Assembly (NCBI GenBank): GCA_903944555.1
Contig: CAJASG010000555.1
Location: 1-10,083 of the forward strand
Direction of reading: 5' to 3'
Length of the DNA stretch: 10,083 nt
From: an uncultured beta proteobacterium
GTDB taxonomy: Bacteria; Pseudomonadota; Gammaproteobacteria; Burkholderiales; Burkholderiaceae_C
Part shown: positions 1 to 7,782 of the stretch, piece after piece
How positions within the stretch are numbered: position 1 is the first letter of the stretch
Layout: each line of letters starts with the position of its first letter
Position numbers and translations under genes: made by a program
Notes under the pieces: model-generated
The model's database searches: none
Told to the model about the DNA's origin: nothing
Seen by the model: only the letters and a program-made list of their open reading frames with translations

Positions 1-106
1 TACCTCTGCATTGGGGATATTCTGAAATAGCGGTATTTTTAAGCTGAGGGCTAGGTCAAGGTTTTGGCATGGCCCATCATCTGCGGACAAGGCACAATAC
101 GGGCGT

Positions 107-1114
107 ATGAATATTGTTATTCTGGATGATTATCAGGATGCCGTGCGCAAGCTCGAATGTGCGTCCAAGTTGGAAGCCTACCAAGCGAAGGTCTATACCA
201 ACACCGTAAAAGGACAAGGCCAACTCGCGGTTCGGCTCAAGGATGCGGACGTGATCGTGCTCATTCACGACAGATCCCACATTTCAAAATCTCTCATTGA
301 AAAGTTACCCAAACTCAAACTGATTGCACAGACCGGGCGTGCGGGCCATTACATTGATGTGCAAGCCTGTACAGAACGGGGTGTAGCGGTGACGGAAGGG
401 ATTGACTCCTCTGTAGCACCAGCAGAACTCACATGGGCGCTGACCATGGCGGCCATGCGCAGACTACCTCAGTACATCGGGAACCTCAAACACGGCGCTT
501 GGCAGCAGTCCGGACTCAAGTCTGGATCCACACCTCCAAACTTTGGGTTGGGGAGTGTTTTGCGTGGCAAAACACTGGGCATTTGGGGTTACGGCAACAT
601 CGGTCAACTCGTAGCCGGGTACGGCAAATGCTTCGGGATGAAAGTTGTCATTTGGGGTAGTGAAGCATCGCGAGAAAAAGCAGTTCAAGACGGCCATCTG
701 GCGGCGCCAAGCCGCGAGGCCTTCTTTACCCAATCCGACGTGCTATCCCTTCACTTGAAGCTCAGTGAAACGACCCGTTATATCGTAACGTCGTCGGATC
801 TGGCACTCATGAAAGCCACGGCTCTATTGGTCAACACGTCGCACGCAGAACTCATTGAAACAGACGCCTTAATCGGTGGACTCAACCGTGGACATCCTGG
901 CATGGCAGCGGTTGATATTTTCGAAACTGAGCCGATTTTGCAAGGCCATGCATTACTCCGATTGGAGAACTGCATTTGCACCCCGCACATTGGCTACGTG
1001 GAGCAAAACAGCTATGAATTGGTCTTTGGAGCAGCCTTCGACAATGTAGTCAACTTCATCAAAGGTACTCCCACGAACATCATCAATCCGGGAGCGCTTC
1101 AGGTGCGCCGCTAA
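107..1114 (+). CDS. D-2-hydroxyacid dehydrogenase family protein (catalytic Arg replaced by His)
   Basis: A 335-residue protein of the NAD-dependent D-2-hydroxyacid dehydrogenase fold, the usual family length. Residues about 1-100 plus the C-terminus form the substrate domain. Residues about 105-295 form the Rossmann domain, with the dinucleotide motif GYGNIG at 161-166. The catalytic Glu is present in the DIFETEP motif (E275), and the catalytic His is in TPHIGY (H294). The third catalytic residue, the Arg of the usual NTSR motif, is His246 here (VNTSHAEL). The family reduces 2-keto acids to D-2-hydroxy acids in the cytoplasm. The substrate cannot be read from sequence, and the missing Arg makes normal oxidoreductase activity uncertain. 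The ATG at 107 is chosen because MNIVILDDYQ is a typical start of this subfamily; no strong Shine-Dalgarno precedes it. The gene stands alone and converges on the FimV-like gene with a 7-bp gap. Confidence 0.9.
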   Translation: MNIVILDDYQDAVRKLECASKLEAYQAKVYTNTVKGQGQLAVRLKDADVIVLIHDRSHISKSLIEKLPKLKLIAQTGRAGHYIDVQACTERGVAVTEGIDSSVAPAELTWALTMAAMRRLPQYIGNLKHGAWQQSGLKSGSTPPNFGLGSVLRGKTLGIWGYGNIGQLVAGYGKCFGMKVVIWGSEASREKAVQDGHLAAPSREAFFTQSDVLSLHLKLSETTRYIVTSSDLALMKATALLVNTSHAELIETDALIGGLNRGHPGMAAVDIFETEPILQGHALLRLENCICTPHIGYVEQNSYELVFGAAFDNVVNFIKGTPTNIINPGALQVRR

Positions 1115-1121
1115 ACGCGAG

Positions 1122-3098
1122 TTAATTCGGTGTTGGCGGCGCAGAAAAGCTCACCCCATCAAACTCAATCAGGTTGTTTGAAGGCTCAGACAAGTCAAAA
1201 TCCAGGGGGATGTCCAACATCTCTTTGGCGGGCAACTCAGCGCTAGATGCGGGAGAAACCACTCGCAACGGTGGTTTGACAGCGTTTTCAGTGGCATTCG
1301 AATACGTTCTGAGAGCACTGAACGGCATCAATCCGGAGTCTGACGAAGACACCAATCGTCGCACCACGCCGTGCAACATCAACAGATCCCTAAATGCTTC
1401 CAGCTCGAACCCACTGGATGTGTCGACCCCTGGTGCACGGACCAGGCACTTCTCGATGTACGCGACTGCATCAAGTGTCGGCCAAAGCTCTACGATCCGA
1501 TTACAAATGCTTGGATAAGCATCCAAATTTCGGCCCTGCTGATTGAACATCGCGTACGCAGGCACATTTCCGGAGAAAAACTCGTTGAACTGGTTGCGAT
1601 AACTGTCGTACTCTGCTTTTTTACTCAACGTATGAAAAACCTTAAGCAAGTCAAGGTAGATCAAAGGATTGACCTCTCCCCCAGCCTTGATACGTGCCTC
1701 CAACACCGCAATGGCCTCGTCGTATTGACCCAGGGTCATGAAAAAATCCGCTTGCTGGCGTACGTCCAGCATTTCCTCGGTACTGATCTCCCGAAACGTT
1801 CCAAACACGCTTTGTGCAAAATCTGCGCGACTTGAAATATCTGCGGTCCTCAACGCTGCAATAGAAGCAGTGGACGCTGTTGGAGCAACTGGCATCGGCT
1901 TACCGAGATCAGTGAACGCCGAGTTTGCCAAATGCAAATCAATGTCCACTTCGTACAAGCCCGAGACAGGCACTGGCTCTGCAACGACATCCGGTTGCGT
2001 TGCCGGGTTCGAATTAGGTGATTTGCGCGTGTCGCCACCTATGTCCGCAACATTGAGTGCATCGGGTTTCTCGCCCATATTCGGACCTCGCCACCACGGC
2101 GAAGACCCCAAACGCGCAGCACGCAACCGAAAAAACCCATACGCCAGTCCGACTCCGCAAGCCAGCAAAAGTGCAACCAAACCGTACACCAACGGATTGG
2201 CATACCGTTGCGCCTCGGCCCGGTCCAAGCGCCCAACAAGATCCTGCATCACCTGCCGGTTCTTCAAGGTGACGTCTTGCAACACTTTAAGATCACTCTC
2301 CATGGATTGCAGGCGCAATCCATCGCGCAAGATTTCCTCGGGCGAGGCATTTAACGATCGCCATAGTGCAATGGCCTCACTGCGCTTTTTAAGATCCTCC
2401 AAGGGCAGGAATGGCAACTCACTGCTGATCTTGAGAGTCGGGTCCAGATCCTGATTGAAATCAATGGCTGCGAGCTTCAAGCGTGCGCGTCGAATTACAG
2501 GAGTCGCTGCTACATCTGTACTTGGGCGGCTAATCGCCTTTACGGGAGGGGTCTTGGCAACAGCAGGAGACTTTTCCACGGCCGCGCCAGGAGCACTGGA
2601 CACACCCGTTGGGGCGATGGATCGAGAGGAAGCTTTTGGCGCAGACACCTCTATGGCGGGGACGTTTATTGTCGACCTTGCCACCGGCAATGCCACGACA
2701 GATGGCACCAAATCGCTCACCAAATCGGCCAGCAATACGTACCGGCGCGTGGCCTGTTTACCGCAGGCTGCACGCAAATAGATCGTCACGATCGGCTCAT
2801 CGACGGGTGCGTAGGCAGACACCCGCACTTTAAGGGGAAGGCCTTGAGATGCGGCGTCCGACGATACCGTGACACGGCTGGGATCTTGCCGGGAGTCACC
2901 GTAAAAAACATCCGCTTCGAAACAGATGCCGTTGGATTCTTCGTCTGCAGCAAGCTGTACTGAAACAGTCACATCCAGAGGGCGCCCCACAATTGCAGCG
3001 CCACTGGCCCGCCCCAAAGTCAGCGCCGAACTGCCAGATGCAGCACAGGCAAGTGCAAGTCCGAGCGCGGATAAATTCAATTTTTGTGACAGCTTCAT
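1122..3098 (-). CDS. FimV-family inner-membrane protein without LysM domain
   Basis: Numbering below is from an in-frame ATG at 3119; I prefer the ATG at 3098 (residue 8), which has GGAT about 8 nt upstream and gives 658 residues. A signal peptide (MKLSQKLNLSALGLALAC, likely cleaved near SSA-LTLG) leads into the FimV N-terminal domain (LTLGRASGAAIVGRPLDV). An Ala/Pro/Ser-rich linker follows (about 140-215), then a helical, probably coiled-coil stretch (about 235-305) and one membrane segment (about 310-331). A cytoplasmic TPR-like region lies at about 457-520 (ADFFMTLGQYDEAIAVLEAR), and the C-terminal tail is acidic. Known FimV proteins are polar organisers for type IV pili, twitching and cAMP/c-di-GMP signalling. 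This one is shorter than FimV of Pseudomonas, and I see no peptidoglycan-binding LysM motif between the N-domain and the linker. The role is inferred from family architecture. It diverges from the Crp/Fnr-type gene. Confidence 0.85.
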   Translation of the reverse strand: MKLSQKLNLSALGLALACAASGSSALTLGRASGAAIVGRPLDVTVSVQLAADEESNGICFEADVFYGDSRQDPSRVTVSSDAASQGLPLKVRVSAYAPVDEPIVTIYLRAACGKQATRRYVLLADLVSDLVPSVVALPVARSTINVPAIEVSAPKASSRSIAPTGVSSAPGAAVEKSPAVAKTPPVKAISRPSTDVAATPVIRRARLKLAAIDFNQDLDPTLKISSELPFLPLEDLKKRSEAIALWRSLNASPEEILRDGLRLQSMESDLKVLQDVTLKNRQVMQDLVGRLDRAEAQRYANPLVYGLVALLLACGVGLAYGFFRLRAARLGSSPWWRGPNMGEKPDALNVADIGGDTRKSPNSNPATQPDVVAEPVPVSGLYEVDIDLHLANSAFTDLGKPMPVAPTASTASIAALRTADISSRADFAQSVFGTFREISTEEMLDVRQQADFFMTLGQYDEAIAVLEARIKAGGEVNPLIYLDLLKVFHTLSKKAEYDSYRNQFNEFFSGNVPAYAMFNQQGRNLDAYPSICNRIVELWPTLDAVAYIEKCLVRAPGVDTSSGFELEAFRDLLMLHGVVRRLVSSSDSGLMPFSALRTYSNATENAVKPPLRVVSPASSAELPAKEMLDIPLDFDLSEPSNNLIEFDGVSFSAPPTPN

Positions 3099-3256
3099 TT
3101 GTAAGATCCATTTTCGCATATCTGATCAATTGCACGCATGCGTTTCCCCGAGTATCGCAAGCAATTGAGCTGCGCCCCCAGCCGGAAGAATGGTCCTTCG
3201 GGTGCAACACCAGACACACAGGTGACAAAAGCCAGGACAAAGGCAGGTCTCGGGAG

Positions 3257-3273
3257 TGACAATGCAGCTGTCA
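3257..3273. promoter_or_regulatory. Short inverted repeat upstream of the Crp/Fnr-type gene
   Basis: TGACA, 7 bases, TGTCA lies about 35 bp before the regulator's ATG, in the roughly 200-bp gap between the divergent FimV-like and regulator genes. Twofold symmetry of this size is compatible with a dimeric regulator, possibly autoregulation. It does not match the Crp (TGTGA-N6-TCACA) or Fnr (TTGAT-N4-ATCAA) consensus, and five-base arms can arise by chance. I see no clear -35/-10 pair in the rest of the gap. Confidence 0.2.
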
Positions 3274-3307
3274 ACATCGACACGCACAGTCACCCAAAAG
3301 ACAGGCT

Positions 3308-4027
3308 ATGGACGAACCTATTCTTACTATTGACGAACGTTCAGCAATCAATTCCGGTCGCTGGTTTTCTTCGCTCTCTCCGTCCCTCAGACACGACATA
3401 CTCCGATGCGCCTACGTCAAACGTTTCAAAGACGGCGACTTGATTGCCGCCCGCGGCGAACCGCCCGAGGAATGGATTGCCTGCGCCAAAGGCGCGGTGC
3501 GGGTGAGCTCGACCTCGATCTCGGGCAAGCAAATCACACTGACATATGTGGAGCCGGGTATCTGGTTCGGCGATGTATCGATCTTCGACGGGGACCGACG
3601 TACGCACGATGCCTACGCGCACGGAGAGACCACCATGATGTGTGTCGCCAAAGCCGATTTCAAAAAAATCTTGGCAGCACACGTCGAACTGTACGAAGCC
3701 CTTTTACGCCTTCACTCCCGGCGCATTCGCCAGCTCTACGGCTTGGTAGAGGACCTCAACACCCTGCCCCTGCGTGCGCGTCTGGCAAAGCAATTGTTGC
3801 ATCTAGCCCGAAGCTACGGGGTTCCATCCTTAAGCGATGGCAGCGAAGTGCGTATTGGTTTGCAGTTGGCACAGGAAGAATTGGCCCAGTTGCTGGGTGC
3901 GTCACGGCAGCGGGTGAATCAGGAACTCAAATCGATGGAGCGAGAGGATGCCATTCGGATCGAGCCGGGCGGCTTGGTCATACGCGACCGCAGCGCATTA
4001 ATGCGCATTATTGAATCCGACAACTAA
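3308..4027 (+). CDS. Crp/Fnr-family transcriptional regulator
   Basis: A 239-residue regulator with the standard two-domain layout. Residues about 20-130 form a cyclic-nucleotide-binding-like beta-roll, including WFGDVSIFDGDRRTHDAYAHG at 86-106. A long dimerisation helix follows (about 125-155), then a winged helix with the recognition helix in QEELAQLLGASRQRVNQEL at 189-207. In the phosphate-binding-cassette position Crp has GE...RS; here I read GD (88-89) and RT (98-99), so the ligand may be cAMP, another nucleotide or none. There is no N-terminal cysteine cluster, so it is not an oxygen-sensing Fnr. An ACAGG-like element just before the ATG could serve as ribosome binding site. It is the first gene of a rightward run; the phosphotransferase begins 34 nt after its stop, so control of the kinase/acyl-CoA dehydrogenase pair is plausible but inferred. 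Confidence 0.9.
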   Translation: MDEPILTIDERSAINSGRWFSSLSPSLRHDILRCAYVKRFKDGDLIAARGEPPEEWIACAKGAVRVSSTSISGKQITLTYVEPGIWFGDVSIFDGDRRTHDAYAHGETTMMCVAKADFKKILAAHVELYEALLRLHSRRIRQLYGLVEDLNTLPLRARLAKQLLHLARSYGVPSLSDGSEVRIGLQLAQEELAQLLGASRQRVNQELKSMEREDAIRIEPGGLVIRDRSALMRIIESDN

Positions 4028-4061
4028 GTCCAACCCGGCACAACCCAAAACACTTTACTTC

Positions 4062-5147
4062 ATGAGCGATTTTGACCATTTTGTGGGAACGCAATCCGTT
4101 TCCGAAAAGCACGCAGTTGATCTTCCAAAACTTTCGGAATGGCTAGTTCAGAATCTGGAAGGCTTTGCTGGACCACTGAGCGTAGAGATGTTTAAAGGCG
4201 GGCAGTCCAATCCCACGTACAAACTGAACACGCCCAGCAAGAGTTATGTAATGCGTGCCAAGCCGGGGCCCGTGGCTAAACTGCTGCCCTCTGCCCACGC
4301 GGTGGAACGGGAGTTTGCGGTCATGCAGGGTCTGCACGGTACGGATGTTCCAGTACCGCGCATGTACTGTTTGTGTGAGGATGAGTCAATCATTGGCCGA
4401 GCCTTTTACGTTATGGAATTCATGCAGGGTCGCATCCTGTGGGACCAATCATTGCCCGGCATGGATCGCGCCCAACGGGGGTCCATTTACAACGAGATGA
4501 ACCGGGTTATTTCCGCGCTGCACAAGGTGAAATTCTCTGACCGTGGGCTTAGCAGTTACGGGAAACCCGGAAACTACTTTGAACGCCAAATTGGTCGCTG
4601 GAGTAAGCAGTACACCGCGTCCATCACCAGTCCTATTCCTGAGATGGATCAACTGATGGAATGGCTGCCAAAAAACATCCCCACCATGGCGCGGGATGAA
4701 AGCATGGTCAGTATCGTGCACGGCGACTACCGGCTGGATAACCTGATGTTTGACGCTGACCAACCCAAGGTGATAGCTGTACTGGACTGGGAACTGTCCA
4801 CCCTGGGGCACCCCTTGGCCGATTTCAGCTACCACTGCATGGCGTGGCACATTCCTCCAGGCGCGTTCCGCGGTATCGCTGGGCTTGACCTGGTCGCCCT
4901 TGGCATTCCCAGTGAAGCGGAATACATCCGTATGTACTGTGACCGTACCGGGCTGGCACAGCCGGAACAACTCAAAGCGGACTGGAACTTCTACATGGCC
5001 TACAACATGTTCCGCATTGCTGCGATTTTGCAAGGTATCGCCAAACGGGTGGAAGCCGGCACCGCGTCCAGCGCCCAGGCCGTCAGCTCCGCGGCCGGCG
5101 CACGCCCCTTGGCGCAAATGGCATGGAAATTTGCCCAGACTGCTTAA
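4062..5147 (+). CDS. APH-fold phosphotransferase, ACAD10/11 kinase-domain / LvaA-like
   Basis: A 361-residue cytoplasmic kinase-like protein of the aminoglycoside/choline phosphotransferase fold. Visible motifs are the nucleotide loop FKGGQSNPTY (44-53), a candidate ATP lysine in MRAKPG (K67), the Brenner catalytic motif HGDYRLDN (220-227, catalytic Asp222) and the metal-binding VLDWELS (Asp242). The VAKLLPSAHAVEREF stretch and the ending fit the subfamily that forms the N-terminal half of eukaryotic ACAD10/ACAD11 and includes LvaA, which phosphorylates 4-hydroxyvaleryl-CoA. A 4-hydroxyacyl-CoA kinase role is therefore the best guess, and antibiotic resistance is unlikely. The ATG at 4062 is preferred over a TTG at 4011, which would overlap the regulator, because MSDFDHFVGTQSVSEKH is the expected N-terminus. 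The Shine-Dalgarno is weak, so translation may be coupled to the gene before. The acyl-CoA dehydrogenase follows after 48 nt. Confidence 0.88.
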   Translation: MSDFDHFVGTQSVSEKHAVDLPKLSEWLVQNLEGFAGPLSVEMFKGGQSNPTYKLNTPSKSYVMRAKPGPVAKLLPSAHAVEREFAVMQGLHGTDVPVPRMYCLCEDESIIGRAFYVMEFMQGRILWDQSLPGMDRAQRGSIYNEMNRVISALHKVKFSDRGLSSYGKPGNYFERQIGRWSKQYTASITSPIPEMDQLMEWLPKNIPTMARDESMVSIVHGDYRLDNLMFDADQPKVIAVLDWELSTLGHPLADFSYHCMAWHIPPGAFRGIAGLDLVALGIPSEAEYIRMYCDRTGLAQPEQLKADWNFYMAYNMFRIAAILQGIAKRVEAGTASSAQAVSSAAGARPLAQMAWKFAQTA

Positions 5148-5186
5148 AAGCCCCTTCCCCAACTCTATATAACTGCTGACCTAACC

Positions 5187-5190
5187 GGAG
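5187..5190 (+). promoter_or_regulatory. Ribosome binding site of the acyl-CoA dehydrogenase gene
   Basis: GGAG sits 5 nt before the ATG at 5196 and fixes that start. It is one of the few clear Shine-Dalgarno sequences in the window. Confidence 0.6.
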
Positions 5191-5195
5191 ATCCC

Positions 5196-6470
5196 ATGGA
5201 TTTTGACTATTCACCTAAAACAAAAGAACTTCAGACCCGTTTGCTGAAGTTTATGGATGACCACATCTACCCCGCTGAAGGCGCCTACCACGCCGAAATT
5301 GCCGCCAACACGGCCGCAGGCAAACGATGGACACCATTGCAGACCATTGAAAATCTCAAGCCAAAAGCACAAGCTGCCGGCCTGTGGAATTTATTCCTGC
5401 CGGTGGACAGCGCCCAAGCATCAGGCTACGACGGTGCGGGTTTGACCAACCAGGAATACGCTCCCTTGGCTGAAATCATGGGCCGCGTCATGTGGTCCAG
5501 CGAAGTCTTCAACTGCTCCGCACCCGATACCGGCAACATGGAAACCATTGCCCGCTACGGCTCCGAAGAAAACAAATCCCGCTGGCTCAAGCCTTTGCTG
5601 GAAGGCAAGATTCGCTCCGCTTTTGCCATGACCGAACCCGAAGTGGCCTCCAGTGATGCCACCAACATTGCCACGCGAATCGAACGCGACGGCGATGAGT
5701 ACGTCATCAATGGCCTGAAGTGGTGGACCTCTGGTGCGGGCGACCCACGCTGCTCCGTCTACATCGTCATGGGGAAAACCGCCCCAGAAGCACCGCGCCA
5801 TTCACAACAAAGCATGGTTATGGTCCCCGCCAACACGCCCGGCATTACCGTTGTGCGGGCACTCAACGTAATGGGCTACGACGACGCCCCCCACGGCCAC
5901 ATGGAAGTGCAGTTCAAAAACGTACGGGTCCCCGTCAGCAACATTCTTCTGGGTGAAGGCCGTGGGTTTGAAATCGCCCAAGGTCGCCTTGGACCTGGCC
6001 GTATTCACCACTGCATGCGACTAATCGGCTTGGCCGAACGCGCACTGGAGCTGATGTGCAAACGCGCGTCTTCCCGCGTGGCGTTTGGCAAGCCTATTTC
6101 AGCCCAAACCGTTACACAGGAACGTATTGCCGAGGCCCGCTGCAAGATCGACATGGCCCGTTTGCTGACCCTCAAGGCCGCCTGGATGATGGACATCGGC
6201 GGCAACAAGTTGGCCAAGAATGAAATCGCCATGATCAAGGTGGTAGCACCCAGCATGGCCTGCCAGGTCATCGACTGGGCCATGCAGGCGCATGGTGGCG
6301 CAGGCATGTGCGATGACTTCCCGCTGGCATACAGCTATGTCAATGCACGGACCCTTCGTTTTGCGGATGGCCCGGACGAAGTTCACCGCAATGCCATTGC
6401 CAAACTTGAATTGGGCAAATATGCGGTGAACCCCAAACCTGTAGAAATGCCCGTCACACGCGGCTGTTAA
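5196..6470 (+). CDS. Acyl-CoA dehydrogenase, ACAD11/LvaC-like
   Basis: A 424-residue, full-length acyl-CoA dehydrogenase. The N-terminal helical domain (about 1-140) leads into the FAD/substrate beta domain starting [15 protein letters not shown] (143-157). The C-terminal helical domain contains [12 protein letters not shown] and the [14 protein letters not shown] segment. The region that carries catalytic Glu in medium-chain dehydrogenases (YEGTSQ) reads [10 protein letters not shown], placing Asp391 at the base position, as in the ACAD10/11-like subfamily. Members use FAD and pass electrons to electron-transfer flavoprotein. In the Lva pathway the LvaC homologue acts on 4-phosphovaleryl-CoA, removing phosphate to give an enoyl-CoA. 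Its position straight after the kinase suggests the same division of labour for a 4-hydroxyacyl-CoA, chain length unknown. It is the last gene of the run and is followed within 3 nt by a strong terminator. Confidence 0.93.
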   Translation: MDFDYSPKTKELQTRLLKFMDDHIYPAEGAYHAEIAANTAAGKRWTPLQTIENLKPKAQAAGLWNLFLPVDSAQASGYDGAGLTNQEYAPLAEIMGRVMWSSEVFNCSAPDTGNMETIARYGSEENKSRWLKPLLEGKIRSAFAMTEPEVASSDATNIATRIERDGDEYVINGLKWWTSGAGDPRCSVYIVMGKTAPEAPRHSQQSMVMVPANTPGITVVRALNVMGYDDAPHGHMEVQFKNVRVPVSNILLGEGRGFEIAQGRLGPGRIHHCMRLIGLAERALELMCKRASSRVAFGKPISAQTVTQERIAEARCKIDMARLLTLKAAWMMDIGGNKLAKNEIAMIKVVAPSMACQVIDWAMQAHGGAGMCDDFPLAYSYVNARTLRFADGPDEVHRNAIAKLELGKYAVNPKPVEMPVTRGC

Positions 6471-6472
6471 TG

Positions 6473-6510
6473 AAAAAGGAGCAATCGATTACTCGGTTGC
6501 TCCTTTTTTT
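6473..6510. terminator. Bidirectional intrinsic terminator between converging genes
   Basis: An 11-bp stem (6478-6488 with 6493-6503, one G-T wobble) closes a TTAC loop. It is flanked by five A on the left and seven T on the right. It sits between the stops of the rightward acyl-CoA dehydrogenase and the leftward HD-GYP gene and can serve both, being stronger in the rightward direction. Confidence 0.88.
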
Positions 6511-6521
6511 CTCCCCCCAAA

Positions 6522-7760
6522 TCACCACGGCGGCTTTGACAAGCCTGACCACAATTCGTTGAGGTCAGAGAAACGCCATTTGGCAGGGTCTTCGCGGCCT
6601 GCGATTTTCTCAGTGGTTCCCGGCAGGGATAGGTCCACAACCTCGGGAACAATCCGCATATTCGATTTGGTGGAGAAGAATACCTTGACCGACGGGGTTG
6701 TCAAGGACTTGCCCGTTTGCTCGACCACCACCCCCAGGCGCCCCGATGTCAGCCGAACCAATGAACCAATAGGATAAATGCCCAAACTCTTTACAAAGGC
6801 CTGAAATACTTTTCCGTCGAAGTGGCCATTTGCCCACTCCGCCATTTTTCGAAGCGACTCAGCAGGGTCCCAACCCGACTTGTACGGCCTGTTGGAGGTA
6901 ATGGCGTCATACACATCACACACGGCCCCCATCTTGGCGAATAGACTGATCTCATCACCCTTCAAACCCTTTGGGTAGCCTGATCCATCCATTTTTTCAT
7001 GGTGGTGCAGACAAACATCCAACACCATGGGATCAACTTTGCTACCACCTAGCAACAAGCGGTGCCCTGCTTCCGGATGTGTTTTGATGATTGAGAACTC
7101 GGCATCGGTCAGTTTGCCCGGCTTATTCAGAACATCCATCGGCATTGCAGCCTTACCCAAGTCATGCATAAGGCCGGAGAGACCCGCTGATCGCGTTTTC
7201 TCTTCATCCAATCCCAATTGCTTGGCCAAAGCCACCATCATCGCGCACACCGCAACGGAATGCATATAGGTATAGTCATCCGCAGTTTTGAGACGCGCAA
7301 GACTGATCAAAGCGCCTGGATTGCGTGCCACCGAATCGGTGATTTCTTCCACCAACTTCTGAGCCCCACCGGTGTCCACTGCCTTACCCATACGGGCTTC
7401 TTCAAACATGGAAATGACCGCTTGCTTGGACTGAAAACAAATTCTCGCAGCGCGATCAATTTCCGCAGCGGTCGACACCGGCTTAATTTCCCGGTAACTC
7501 GCAACAACCTGCTGTAACTCGGCCTCAACCTGTGCTTCGGATTCAGCGGATGACACCGCGACTTGCCCCTCAGCGATATCAAGACCCTTGCTGCAATCGA
7601 TCCAGACTTCCTTGATGCTACTGGCGAGCACGCTCTTAATGTCTTTGGGATCAGTAATGACGAAACCTGTGCGCCAAAAAGGATGCTCCATCCAAGAACC
7701 ACAAAACTCTTTTAGATGCATTCCAAGAGTCAGCTGTTCAACTTTGATTTTTTTGAGCAT
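6522..7760 (-). CDS. DUF3391 + HD-GYP cyclic-di-GMP phosphodiesterase
   Basis: A 412-residue protein from the ATG at 7760; a TTG two codons earlier is the only nearby alternative. Residues about 1-130 form the DUF3391-type N-terminal domain (KIKVEQLTLGMHLKEF at the start). The HD-GYP domain follows at about 150-320 with every signature residue visible: HDLGK (199-203), HHHEKMDGSGYPKGL (252-266, with GYP intact), VCDVYDAITSNRPY and a following ESLRKM helix. These are the metal-binding and cyclic-di-GMP-binding elements, so an active phosphodiesterase giving pGpG/GMP is expected. There is no signal peptide or membrane segment, so it is cytoplasmic. A short domain after the GYP core (SLGIYPIGSLVRLTSGRLG onward) is usual for this subgroup. 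It is the second gene of a leftward pair, 22 nt after the acidic hypothetical gene, with no obvious Shine-Dalgarno. Probable roles are motility, surface attachment or pilus control. Confidence 0.93.
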   Translation of the reverse strand: MLKKIKVEQLTLGMHLKEFCGSWMEHPFWRTGFVITDPKDIKSVLASSIKEVWIDCSKGLDIAEGQVAVSSAESEAQVEAELQQVVASYREIKPVSTAAEIDRAARICFQSKQAVISMFEEARMGKAVDTGGAQKLVEEITDSVARNPGALISLARLKTADDYTYMHSVAVCAMMVALAKQLGLDEEKTRSAGLSGLMHDLGKAAMPMDVLNKPGKLTDAEFSIIKTHPEAGHRLLLGGSKVDPMVLDVCLHHHEKMDGSGYPKGLKGDEISLFAKMGAVCDVYDAITSNRPYKSGWDPAESLRKMAEWANGHFDGKVFQAFVKSLGIYPIGSLVRLTSGRLGVVVEQTGKSLTTPSVKVFFSTKSNMRIVPEVVDLSLPGTTEKIAGREDPAKWRFSDLNELWSGLSKPPW

Positions 7761-7782
7761 ATTCAAATGAAAAAATTAACGA

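Noticed and set aside
1738..2454. Long plus-strand frame inside the FimV-like gene
   Set aside because: It is rich in Ser/Arg/Pro with no motif and lies opposite a well-supported FimV-family protein.
3257..3273. A Crp or Fnr binding site before the regulator gene
   Set aside because: The arms are TGACA/TGTCA with a 7-base spacer, not TGTGA-N6-TCACA or TTGAT-N4-ATCAA; kept only as a weak inverted repeat.
4011..4061. Upstream TTG start for the phosphotransferase (17 extra residues)
   Set aside because: It would overlap the regulator's last codons, the extra residues look unstructured, and the ATG at 4062 gives the expected subfamily N-terminus.
4062..5147. Aminoglycoside resistance gene
   Set aside because: The fold is shared, but the subfamily motifs and the neighbouring acyl-CoA dehydrogenase point to acyl-CoA metabolism.
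4449..5162. Long open frame on the opposite strand of the phosphotransferase gene
   Set aside because: It is antisense to a gene with clear catalytic motifs; its protein is a Gly/Val/His-rich mirror typical of GC-rich third positions.
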